A stretch of DNA of 36,513 nucleotides from Akkermansiaceae bacterium (GTDB taxonomy: Bacteria; Verrucomicrobiota; Verrucomicrobiia; Verrucomicrobiales; Akkermansiaceae), in contig JALRFY010000050.1 of assembly GCA_023253625.1 (NCBI GenBank), forward strand, positions 1-36,513, read 5' to 3'. Of this stretch, positions 26,697-36,513 are shown in pieces. The first letter of the stretch is position 1; each line of letters begins with the position of its first letter. Position numbers and translations under genes: made by a program. A model generated the notes under the pieces. That model did not search any database and was not told the origin of the DNA. It saw only the letters and a list, made by a program, of their open reading frames with translations.

Positions 26697-27830
26697 ATGG
26701 CCATCGACAAGCCCCTTTCCATCACCGGTCTTGGTGCCTTGTCCGCATCAGGCAACGATGTGAAATCGCACCACCGCGCCGTGATGGAAAAACACGCGCC
26801 GTTCCGGTCACTGGGTGCTTTGCTGGGAAATGACAGCCCACACGCGCAGCGGCCCGCAGCATGGATCGAGGATCGGTTCCTGCTCACCCACCGCAAGTGG
26901 AGCCCGGCCACGATGGCCGCCCTGCACGCCGCCCGCCAAGCGGTGGCGGATGCCGGATGGACCCACGGCGAGCTGACAGACTCCGCCCTGGTAGTTGGCA
27001 CCAGCCGTGGCAATGCCGCAGGCTGGCTCGCGCCATGGCCGGGCCGGCGGCCATTCAAACTGATGGCCTCATCCAACACCATCCACAGCGAACCCGCCTC
27101 CGCCATCAGCATCGATCTCGGCATCACCGGTCCGAACCATGTGATCGCCAGTGGCTGCGCCGCGGGGCTGGACGCCATCGGCATCGCCATGATGCTTGTC
27201 CGCTGCGGCGCGGCACCGCGCGCCCTCGCAGTGGCCGTGGACCTCCCGCTGGTACCCATGCTGTTGGACGGTTATGCCTCGTCCGGTATTCTATCACGCC
27301 ATCACCAACTCGATCCCTATGCGCCGGAAACCAGCGGCTTCATTCCCGCGGAAGCCGCCGCCGCGATGGCCATCGAGCCCACGGATGCAACGCATCCGCA
27401 GTTGACATTCCATGCCACCAATTCGGACGCCTGCGATCCAGTGGGCATCCCGCGCGATGGCGGGCACACCCCCGCATTGTTCGCCAAATGCGCGGCGCTG
27501 CCCACTGCGGTTTGCCCTCACGCCACCGGCACTGCAGTGCAAGCCGCGGCCGATCCCGCGGCGCTCGCGCGGGTTTTTCCCGAAGCGAAACCCACCTTGC
27601 ACCTGCTCAAACCGTTCCTTGGTCACGCCATCGGTGCCAGCGGCATGCTCGAGACCGTGGTGCTGGCCGCCTTCTTGCGCGAGGGCAAACTGCCACCCAA
27701 TATGCCGGGACTTTATGCCCCCGCGGGATTCCATCTGCCGCAAAACCCATTGCCCGCCCTCGGGCCGCTTGCCAAAATCGCCCACGGCATGGGCGGACAC
27801 AACTCACTGCTCGTCCTCACCCCGCCGTGA
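26697..27830 (+). CDS. Beta-ketoacyl-ACP synthase-like (KAS/thiolase-fold) enzyme
   Basis: Active-site Cys in GPNHVIASGCAAGLDAIG; His motifs CPHATGTAVQAAAD and LKPFLGHAIGASGMLE. Confidence 0.85.
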   Translation: MAIDKPLSITGLGALSASGNDVKSHHRAVMEKHAPFRSLGALLGNDSPHAQRPAAWIEDRFLLTHRKWSPATMAALHAARQAVADAGWTHGELTDSALVVGTSRGNAAGWLAPWPGRRPFKLMASSNTIHSEPASAISIDLGITGPNHVIASGCAAGLDAIGIAMMLVRCGAAPRALAVAVDLPLVPMLLDGYASSGILSRHHQLDPYAPETSGFIPAEAAAAMAIEPTDATHPQLTFHATNSDACDPVGIPRDGGHTPALFAKCAALPTAVCPHATGTAVQAAADPAALARVFPEAKPTLHLLKPFLGHAIGASGMLETVVLAAFLREGKLPPNMPGLYAPAGFHLPQNPLPALGPLAKIAHGMGGHNSLLVLTPP

Positions 27831-28309
27831 AAAAAAACCGACGCATCCTGGTTTCCATCGCTGACCAGAAACTCGTAGTCATCGATGACCATGCCGGCCG
27901 CATCGCCAGCTTCGATGTATCCACCTCGGAAAAGGGCATTGGCTTCGAGGAAGGCAGCTACCGCACCCCCACCGGAAAGTTCCGAATTTGCGAAAAGATC
28001 GGCGACGGCGAACCACTTGGCACGATCTTCAAAGCAAGGAAACCGGTGGGCCTGTGGCATCCCGGCAGCCCGTGCGAGGATGACCTCGTGCTCACCCGCA
28101 TTCTACGTTTAGACGGAATCGATCCCCGGAACCGCAACACACTGCAGCGCTTCGTATACATTCATGGGACCAACAACGAGGCGGGCATCGGACGTCCTGC
28201 CGGGCATGGATGCGTCAGATTGCGCAATATGGACATGATCACGCTCTTCGGAATGGTGGACGTGGACTGCCCGGTGGAAATCCTCCCGCCGTCATGCCTT
28301 CCCGCATGA
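27827..28309 (+). CDS. L,D-transpeptidase (YkuD family), GTG start
   Basis: RRILVSIADQKLVVIDDHAGR, YRTPTGKFRI, active-site YIHGTN...GRPAGHGCVRLRNMDM. GTGA overlap with the upstream KAS. Confidence 0.87.
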   Translation: MKKNRRILVSIADQKLVVIDDHAGRIASFDVSTSEKGIGFEEGSYRTPTGKFRICEKIGDGEPLGTIFKARKPVGLWHPGSPCEDDLVLTRILRLDGIDPRNRNTLQRFVYIHGTNNEAGIGRPAGHGCVRLRNMDMITLFGMVDVDCPVEILPPSCLPA

Positions 28310-28316
28310 CCGGCCG

Positions 28317-28337
28317 AATAAGACCGCGGGCCTTATT
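28317..28337 (+). terminator. Possible weak terminator hairpin
   Basis: AATAAG-ACCGCGGGC-CTTATT, starting 8 nt after the transpeptidase stop; no clear U tract. Confidence 0.3.
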
Positions 28338-28494
28338 GCACCATGTCATCACTCATCCCGGACGGATGTCTTGATATAGACGAAACCGCACATCAACCCA
28401 TTCCGCATGAGTATTGCCAAATTATCGCATGCGGCGACAGCATGCAACATTTACACTTGCGGTGCCTGCTCAATCCGATATGAAAAGCCCCGTC

Positions 28495-29061
28495 ATGAGC
28501 ACAAAAAAGAAAGCAGCCTCCAAGAAGGCATCCACCGGTGTACGATATTCCGATGATCTCAAGAAGCAGATTATCGATTTCGTCGAGACATATAACTCAC
28601 AAAACGGACGTGGTGGCCAAAGCGCAGCCACGAAGAAATTCAAAGTCACCCCGCTGACCATCGCGACTTGGCTCAAAGCCGCAGGAGTGAAAAAAACGGC
28701 AAAGAAAGCGACCAAGGCAGCCACCAAAAAGGCCGCAGCTGGAGCCTCCAAGACAAGCATGCGCTATCCTGACGAATTCAAGAAAGAGGTCGTCGATTTC
28801 GTGAACAGCTACAATGAAACCAATGGACGCGGCGGACAGAACCAGGCGACCAAGAAGTTCAATGTTTCCGTCCTCACGGTTTCGTCATGGCTCAAGGCGG
28901 CCGGCGTGAAGGGCCCGGGCCGCAAGTCGCTTGCCAAGAAGGCCACCAAGGTGACCGGCAAGGCGAAAAAGGCAGCCAAAAAGACAGCCCAGAAAAACAC
29001 GAGCGGGGCGATCAACGAGCTTGAAGCCCTCAAGGCAGCCATCCGCAAGCTAATTGATTGA
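28495..29061 (+). CDS. Putative DNA-binding protein: two transposase-type HTH domains with histone-H1-like Lys/Ala-rich linker and tail
   Basis: MSTKKKAASKK..; RYSDDLKKQIIDFVETYNSQNGRGGQSAATKKFKVTPLTIATWLKAAGVKK and RYPDEFKKEVVDFVNSYNETNGRGGQNQATKKFNVSVLTVSSWLKAAGVKG; AKKATKAATKKAAAGASK and KSLAKKATKVTGKAKKAAKKTAQK. Confidence 0.85.
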   Translation: MSTKKKAASKKASTGVRYSDDLKKQIIDFVETYNSQNGRGGQSAATKKFKVTPLTIATWLKAAGVKKTAKKATKAATKKAAAGASKTSMRYPDEFKKEVVDFVNSYNETNGRGGQNQATKKFNVSVLTVSSWLKAAGVKGPGRKSLAKKATKVTGKAKKAAKKTAQKNTSGAINELEALKAAIRKLID

Positions 29062-29089
29062 TACTTGCGTCCAGACACGTTTCCAACCC

Positions 29090-29116
29090 ATGGCCGCTCC
29101 GCGACGGAGCGGCCAT
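29090..29116 (+). terminator. Rho-independent terminator after the duplicated-HTH gene
   Basis: ATGGCCGCTCCG-CGA-CGGAGCGGCCAT followed by TTTC: 12-bp perfect stem between convergent genes. Confidence 0.85.
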
Positions 29117-29118
29117 TT

Positions 29119-29637
29119 TCATTTCCACTCGACCTGTGTGCGCATGTCCATCCAACGCATCGTCTCGCCCTCGAACACGAAGCGACCGTGAAAACCGGTT
29201 TCGGAAAGCAGCAAGGGCATCCAGTGGCGATCGTCCTGCCACATCCGGTGATAGGGAATCCCGTCGATTGCATGCCATAACGGAACCGCCTCGTCGGTCT
29301 CGGTCGGCTCGCCCTCATAAGCGTCGGCCCGATAGACGTGGCAGAGGATGTCCGGGCAATCCGACATTTTAAACCATAACTCACCGACCTTGCGGGGATT
29401 GAGCGGGGTGATCAGAAGTTCCTCGCGGGTTTCGCGGATCACGGCTTCGAGTGCGGTTTCGCCGGGATCGATCTTGCCGCCGGGGCCGTTGATCTTGCCG
29501 GCACCGAGACCGCGTTTTTTCTCGATGAGCAGGATGCGGCCCTCCTTCACGATAAACATGAGCGTGGCGTGCATCCCGGCCTGCCAGGTGGTCCAGTCGA
29601 TGGGTGAGGGCGGCATGATGGGTTCGTCTGATGTCAT
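29119..29637 (-). CDS. Nudix hydrolase (MutT/MTH1-like)
   Basis: Nudix box GGKIDPGETALEAVIRETREELLI; LGAGKINGPGGK; PDILCHVYRADAYEGEPTETDEAVPLW. Confidence 0.9.
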   Translation of the reverse strand: MTSDEPIMPPSPIDWTTWQAGMHATLMFIVKEGRILLIEKKRGLGAGKINGPGGKIDPGETALEAVIRETREELLITPLNPRKVGELWFKMSDCPDILCHVYRADAYEGEPTETDEAVPLWHAIDGIPYHRMWQDDRHWMPLLLSETGFHGRFVFEGETMRWMDMRTQVEWK

Positions 29638-30068
29638 TGGTCCGCTTCCGGATCATACATTCCGCCATAGCCGGGGCGGTAAAGCCGCAGTTCGGGGAAA
29701 ACCCCAGCCATCGCGGTGAAATGTTTGTCCACCGCGTAAACTCTGCATTGGTTCTCCATGGCGATGGTGGCAATGAGCACATCGTTCCAAGGCGCGGTGC
29801 AGCCGCCGGATTTCAGAATCGCGAAGTTGACCGCCGCCTTGCGCCAGATTTTCTGGTCGTTGCGGATGTAAGGCAGGATGTTGCACCAAGCCTGCAGCCG
29901 CTCACGCTCGTCCGGGCGGGCACCGCCCAGGAACTCCATCTCCACCGGGCCGCAGAGCGCGGCTTGAAATTCATCCAACAATCCGCGCACGGCGAGCTTC
30001 ACCGCAGCGTCGCCCTTGAGGCGGTGCATTTCAATCCAAGCACTGGTATCCACTATCACCATGGGCAA
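29634..30068 (-). CDS. vapC: VapC-type PIN-domain toxin
   Basis: VIVDTSAWIEMHR, CGPVEMEFLGG, DVLIATIAMENQCRVYAVDKHFTAMA: the acidic PIN residues are present. Confidence 0.87.
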   Translation of the reverse strand: MPMVIVDTSAWIEMHRLKGDAAVKLAVRGLLDEFQAALCGPVEMEFLGGARPDERERLQAWCNILPYIRNDQKIWRKAAVNFAILKSGGCTAPWNDVLIATIAMENQCRVYAVDKHFTAMAGVFPELRLYRPGYGGMYDPEADQ

Positions 30069-30069
30069 A

Positions 30070-30276
30070 TCAGCGGTCGAAATCCTCGATTTCCTCGTTG
30101 GTCAGCGGATAGTCGCCGAACTCGCCTTCCATCAACTTGCGGCCAAACTCGCGGGCCATCTGGCGGCGGATGTATTCTTTCGCCGCCTTCACCACGGCTG
30201 GCCCTTTCTTCCGTTCCCCGGTGATACGCATGGCGTCTTGCAAAACATCGTCTTCAATGTCGATGGTGATTTTCAT
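30070..30276 (-). CDS. vapB: VapB-type antitoxin
   Basis: MKITIDIEDDVLQDAMRITGERKKGPAVVKAAKEYIRRQMAREFGRKLMEGEFGDYPLTNEEIEDFDR; immediately upstream of vapC. Confidence 0.85.
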   Translation of the reverse strand: MKITIDIEDDVLQDAMRITGERKKGPAVVKAAKEYIRRQMAREFGRKLMEGEFGDYPLTNEEIEDFDR

Positions 30277-30335
30277 GAACGTATTTTTCACTAAATATCA
30301 CTCTTTTCAATAAAAATAATAATATTTTCCCATTT

Positions 30336-33170
<2,835 letters not shown>

Positions 33171-33275
33171 GGAGGTCTGGCGCTGATCCGCGGTGGAAAT
33201 CGCGGCTGCCCCTCCATAGTGGAAAATGCCCGCTGCGCAACCCCCGGCCGAAGGTTTGAGTGCAATTTCCTCCGC

Positions 33276-34091
33276 TCACTCCGCCCCCGTCATCCACGAT
33301 GCCTTGAGTTCCTTGCGGAGGCACTTGCTTTCAGCCGCCGTCTTGTCCTGCAGCCGCTGGCGCTCGGCGCTCAGGCATTGCCACAAACCGGGCTCAAAGC
33401 GGCCGGTGAAGCCATGCTCATCAAGCCATATCCCGAGCGTCGCGAGATCGTTCTCGTCGCCCAGCCAATCGGCGAGTTTGAGCGGCGATGAGTCGGCCGC
33501 TGGCGATCGATCCGGCAGGAAACCAAGCGCGCCGAGCCATGCCTTCAGCGCCTTGCGGGCCTCATGGAAATCCTCTTCACGGCCGTGATCGAGATCCTTG
33601 AAGCGCTTGCGCAATTTCCGGCGCAGCTTGTCAAGTCCCCCGCTGCAACGCCCGGCGAGTGTGTTTTCCGGCAAGGCGAGAAGTTCGGCGCATGAGGCAT
33701 CCACCCGCGCGGCGCACCAATCGATCGCCTCCGGCGGCGGACGGCGCGCGGCAGAGTGCGTTTGTTGTTCCAGCAGGCCCGCGATGGCGGTGCAGGCCCG
33801 GGGCTCACCCACCCAGCCGAGCTTGTTCCAGGTATTGAAGCGGGATACCGCATCGCGCGGCCCGGCGAGCAGACGGCCGATGGCCTGGATCTGGCTGGCG
33901 GCGGACTTGCCCAGCCCGAAGAGCGCGAAACCGCCGCGCAGCGATTTCCCGAGCTTGCGGATGGCATGGATTTCCTCGGCCACCCGACCCTTGGAGTCCA
34001 GCAGGCCGTGAAGCATGCGCTTCATCTCCTCGCAGTCGTGCAGCAATCGTTGGCGCGCAGCCAGGGCCGTGGCTTGATCCGGCATTTCCAT
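33276..34091 (-). CDS. CHAD domain protein
   Basis: HAIRKLGKSLRGGFALFG and FHEARKALKAWLGALGFL with conserved His/Arg/Lys helices; no CYTH domain in the ORF. Confidence 0.8.
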   Translation of the reverse strand: MEMPDQATALAARQRLLHDCEEMKRMLHGLLDSKGRVAEEIHAIRKLGKSLRGGFALFGLGKSAASQIQAIGRLLAGPRDAVSRFNTWNKLGWVGEPRACTAIAGLLEQQTHSAARRPPPEAIDWCAARVDASCAELLALPENTLAGRCSGGLDKLRRKLRKRFKDLDHGREEDFHEARKALKAWLGALGFLPDRSPAADSSPLKLADWLGDENDLATLGIWLDEHGFTGRFEPGLWQCLSAERQRLQDKTAAESKCLRKELKASWMTGAE

Positions 34092-34162
34092 AGGCCGGCA
34101 TCAAATGCACGGAAGCGCGGGCTTGTCAGCAGCGCTCTTGTGACAAATCCAGAAAGGCGGGT

Positions 34163-35551
34163 TCAGCCGGGCGTTTTACCCTTTTCCGCCGAGCGGTCGT
34201 GGAAACAGAGGGCGAAAATCACCGTTATCAGCGCCGCCATGCCAGCGGGGAACAACCAGTAATCCTTCCATTCGCCCATGGCCTTGGCCACCAGCGAAGC
34301 CTCGACCCCCTCGGGAAATCCCTTGCCGAACATGCCGGCCATGGATTCCCAAAACGAGGGCGCGGGCACCTCGCCGGCCGCGGTCTTGATGTTCTCCATC
34401 AGAGCGGCGTGGTTGGCGGGAGCGGCACCATAGCCACTGAGGGTGTTGGGCAGCGGAGTGGCGGTGAACGGCCAGCTACCTCCGAAGGCCATCCGGAATC
34501 CGAAGAACATGCCCAGCCCCTGGGTCAGGAAAACCAACAGGCCCTGCGCCTGGCCGCGCACCTCCGCGGGTGCCTTGCTGTCAGTGTAAATGAAACCGGT
34601 GACAAAGAAGAAATCGTAGCAGATGCCGTGCAAGGCCACCCCGAGCAGCAGCATCCACGCCATCTGATCGGGCGCGCCGAACGCGAACAGCAGATACCGC
34701 CCCACCCATGCCAACATGCCGATCAGCAACATCATTTTCACACCGAGCCGCCGGAAGAAAAACGGAATCAGAATCATGAAAATGATTTCCGACATCTGCC
34801 CGATGGTCATCGTCGCCGCAGCCTGTTTGAACCCCGCGGCACCGAGGTAGGCCGAGGTCTGGCCGTAGTAATATGCCAGCGGTATGCAGATCAGCATCGA
34901 GCAGACCGCGAAAACCAGATACGACGGCTGTTTCAAAAGCTTGAGCGCGTCCACCATCAACAACGAGCCCAGGTCAAGCGGCTTGCCCTTCGCGGGTGGC
35001 GGCGTGTGCGGAAGCGTGAAGGCATAAACCCCGAGCGCCAGGCAGGATCCGGCCGCCAGCCAGAAAATGTTGAGCGAGGCCGACCACCCGGCGCTGGCGA
35101 CCGCCAGCCCGGCGACAATCCAGCCGACAGTGCCCCAAACCCGGACCTTCGGGAACAATTCCGGCGGCAGGTGGGTGAAGGTAATGGTGTTGCCGAGACC
35201 CAGCGTGGGCATGAAGCACAGCATGTGGGCGATCATCAACCAGACGAGCAACCCGCCCTGGTCCGCGCCCTGCGGCGCGAGCATCGCAATCGCCACCATG
35301 ATGCCACCGCCCAAGAGCATCAAGGTGCCGAAAACCCGCTCCGAAGAAAACAGCCGGTCGGCTACCAAACCCAGGAACAGCGGCGCGATGATCGCAGCGA
35401 TCGGCGCGCTTTCATAGGCTCCACCGATGAAATCACCCAGCCCGTTGCTGCCCATCGCGAGCGCCATCGTCGCAAACCAAGCCCCCCAAACGAAGAACTG
35501 GAGGAACATCATCACGGAGAGGCGGAGGCTGACGGAGGCGTTCGTATTCAT
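34163..35551 (-). CDS. MFS transporter, NupG-like nucleoside permease family
   Basis: LSVMMFLQFFVWGAWFATMALAM, VWGTVGWIVAGL, LPHTPPPAKG, GVALHGICYDFFFVTGFIYTDSKAPAEVRGQAQGLL; start MNTNASVSLRLSVMM. Confidence 0.88.
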   Translation of the reverse strand: MNTNASVSLRLSVMMFLQFFVWGAWFATMALAMGSNGLGDFIGGAYESAPIAAIIAPLFLGLVADRLFSSERVFGTLMLLGGGIMVAIAMLAPQGADQGGLLVWLMIAHMLCFMPTLGLGNTITFTHLPPELFPKVRVWGTVGWIVAGLAVASAGWSASLNIFWLAAGSCLALGVYAFTLPHTPPPAKGKPLDLGSLLMVDALKLLKQPSYLVFAVCSMLICIPLAYYYGQTSAYLGAAGFKQAAATMTIGQMSEIIFMILIPFFFRRLGVKMMLLIGMLAWVGRYLLFAFGAPDQMAWMLLLGVALHGICYDFFFVTGFIYTDSKAPAEVRGQAQGLLVFLTQGLGMFFGFRMAFGGSWPFTATPLPNTLSGYGAAPANHAALMENIKTAAGEVPAPSFWESMAGMFGKGFPEGVEASLVAKAMGEWKDYWLFPAGMAALITVIFALCFHDRSAEKGKTPG

Positions 35552-35626
35552 GCGGTGGATGCGCGAAAACACCCGAAATTCCCAAACGGCGCAACTCGAT
35601 AATCCCACACCCGTTTCCAAACGCGA

Positions 35627-35661
35627 AAAAGCCGCCTGCACACGTGATGCAGGCGGCTTTT
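35627..35661 (-). terminator. Rho-independent terminator downstream of rpoA-rplQ
   Basis: AAAAGCCGCCTGCA-CACGTGA-TGCAGGCGGCTTTT: 14-bp perfect stem, T/A tracts on both sides. Confidence 0.88.
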
Positions 35662-35729
35662 CGTAGGCTGGTTGGTGGCCGGTCCGGCGCTTATTCTGCG
35701 GCGGGCTCGGCGGTTTCGGCCTTGGGAGC

Positions 35730-36173
35730 CTATTTCTTGGCCGGAGTTTCCTCGGCGGGCGTCTCCACCACCGCCTCGGCGGCCGGGGTTTCCTCGGCTT
35801 CCTCCCCGGACTTGGCCGGGCGGTCCACCCACTCGATGTAGGCCATCGGGGCGGAGTCGCTCATGCGGGCACCGAGCTTGGTGATCCGGCAGTAGCCGCC
35901 CTGGCGGTCTTGCGACGCAGGGGCCACTTCGGCGAAGAGCTTTTTGACGATGTCCTTCTGGTGCAGATAGGCGATCGCCAGGCGGCGGGAATGAAGGTCG
36001 TTGCGCTTGGCGAGGGTGACCAGCTTCTCGGCCACCGGCCGCAGGGCTTTCGCCTTGCCGAGGGTGGTGCGGATGCGGCCGTGCTCGATCAGGCTGCACG
36101 CCAGGTTGGAAAGCAGCGCCTTGCGGTGCGAGGCGTTGCGTTTGAGTTTGGCGGTTTTGCTGCGATGTCTCAT
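35730..36173 (-). CDS. rplQ: 50S ribosomal protein L17
   Basis: MRHRSKTAKLKRNASHRKALLSNLACSLIEHGRIRTTLGKAKALRPVAEKLVTLAKR; acidic/Ala-rich C-terminal tail ending at TAG. Confidence 0.96.
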   Translation of the reverse strand: MRHRSKTAKLKRNASHRKALLSNLACSLIEHGRIRTTLGKAKALRPVAEKLVTLAKRNDLHSRRLAIAYLHQKDIVKKLFAEVAPASQDRQGGYCRITKLGARMSDSAPMAYIEWVDRPAKSGEEAEETPAAEAVVETPAEETPAKK

Positions 36174-36205
36174 CGGATGATGCTTCGAGGGTTGGTGTGT
36201 GAGGT

Positions 36206-36513
36206 TTATTCGTCGAGGTTCTGGGCAATGAGGTCAGCGAGACCGACCGGGGCCTCGTCCTCCACACCGAGACGCGGTCCGCGGCTGGCGGCCGCCGCGC
36301 CACCGGCGAGCAATGCCGGCTCGAAGGTCAAGCCAAGGCCAAGGCCCAGCTCCACGAGCTTGTCCTTGATCTCGTTGAGCGACTTCTTGCCGAAGTTGCG
36401 ATACTTGAGCATTTCCGCCTCGGACTTCATCGCCAGCTGGCCGACGGTAGTGATGTTGGCGTTGTTGAGGCAGTTGGCGGCGCGCACCGAAAGCTCGATC
36501 TCGTTGACCGACA
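36206..36513 (-). CDS. rpoA: DNA-directed RNA polymerase alpha subunit, C-terminal part (partial at right edge)
   Basis: Alpha-[63 protein letters not shown]; gene order rpoA-rplQ is standard. Confidence 0.95.
   Translation of the reverse strand, partial: SVNEIELSVRAANCLNNANITTVGQLAMKSEAEMLKYRNFGKKSLNEIKDKLVELGLGLGLTFEPALLAGGAAAASRGPRLGVEDEAPVGLADLIAQNLDE

Noticed and set aside
28495-29061. Interpretation as an IS element transposase
   Set aside because: Only duplicated HTH units with H1-like linkers; no DDE/catalytic domain, partner orfB, inverted repeats or target duplications seen.
34199-35602. 467-aa + strand ORF opposite the second MFS gene
   Set aside because: His/Arg/Gln/Glu-rich antisense translation with no domain; the minus frame is a clear MFS transporter.

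Overview
The window looks like a Verrucomicrobiota (Luteolibacter/Haloferula-like) chromosomal segment, high GC and gene dense. The lineage is inferred from protein style and the LexA operator type, not from a search. Recognisable content includes a MoxR ATPase, a 2249-aa secreted mosaic protein, a TonB-dependent receptor, a TolB/TPR-type regulator, a cytochrome c-PQQ sugar dehydrogenase and PdxA. Further along are two NupG-like MFS transporters, an FAD oxidoreductase, LexA with its operator, a TPR protein coupled to RsmB, an RND pump with its adaptor, a DUF318 permease/DUF1980 metal-export pair, a ketoacyl synthase and an L,D-transpeptidase. The right half adds a duplicated-HTH histone-H1-like protein, a vapB-vapC-Nudix operon, GcvP, a CHAD protein, RplQ and the C-terminus of RpoA. 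The observations I would check first are: (1) the first ~137 bp encode an actinobacterial-type WhiA fragment fused to moxR, probably a chimeric assembly join; (2) the 2249-aa protein carries two exactly seven-unit propeller arrays and a ten-unit RCC1-like array, with two of the three arrays nested inside Ig-like domains; (3) a Lys/Ala-rich protein with two copies of a transposase-type HTH, a candidate nucleoid-associated protein; (4) a vapBC toxin-antitoxin operon translationally coupled to a Nudix hydrolase; (5) an in-frame TAG in the RplQ tail followed by 12 tail-like codons; (6) an exact TGTTC-N4-GAACA LexA box plus an extra half-site; (7) a 19-bp palindrome between the mosaic gene and the TonB receptor; (8) a TM plus coiled-coil small gene split at an A6 run.
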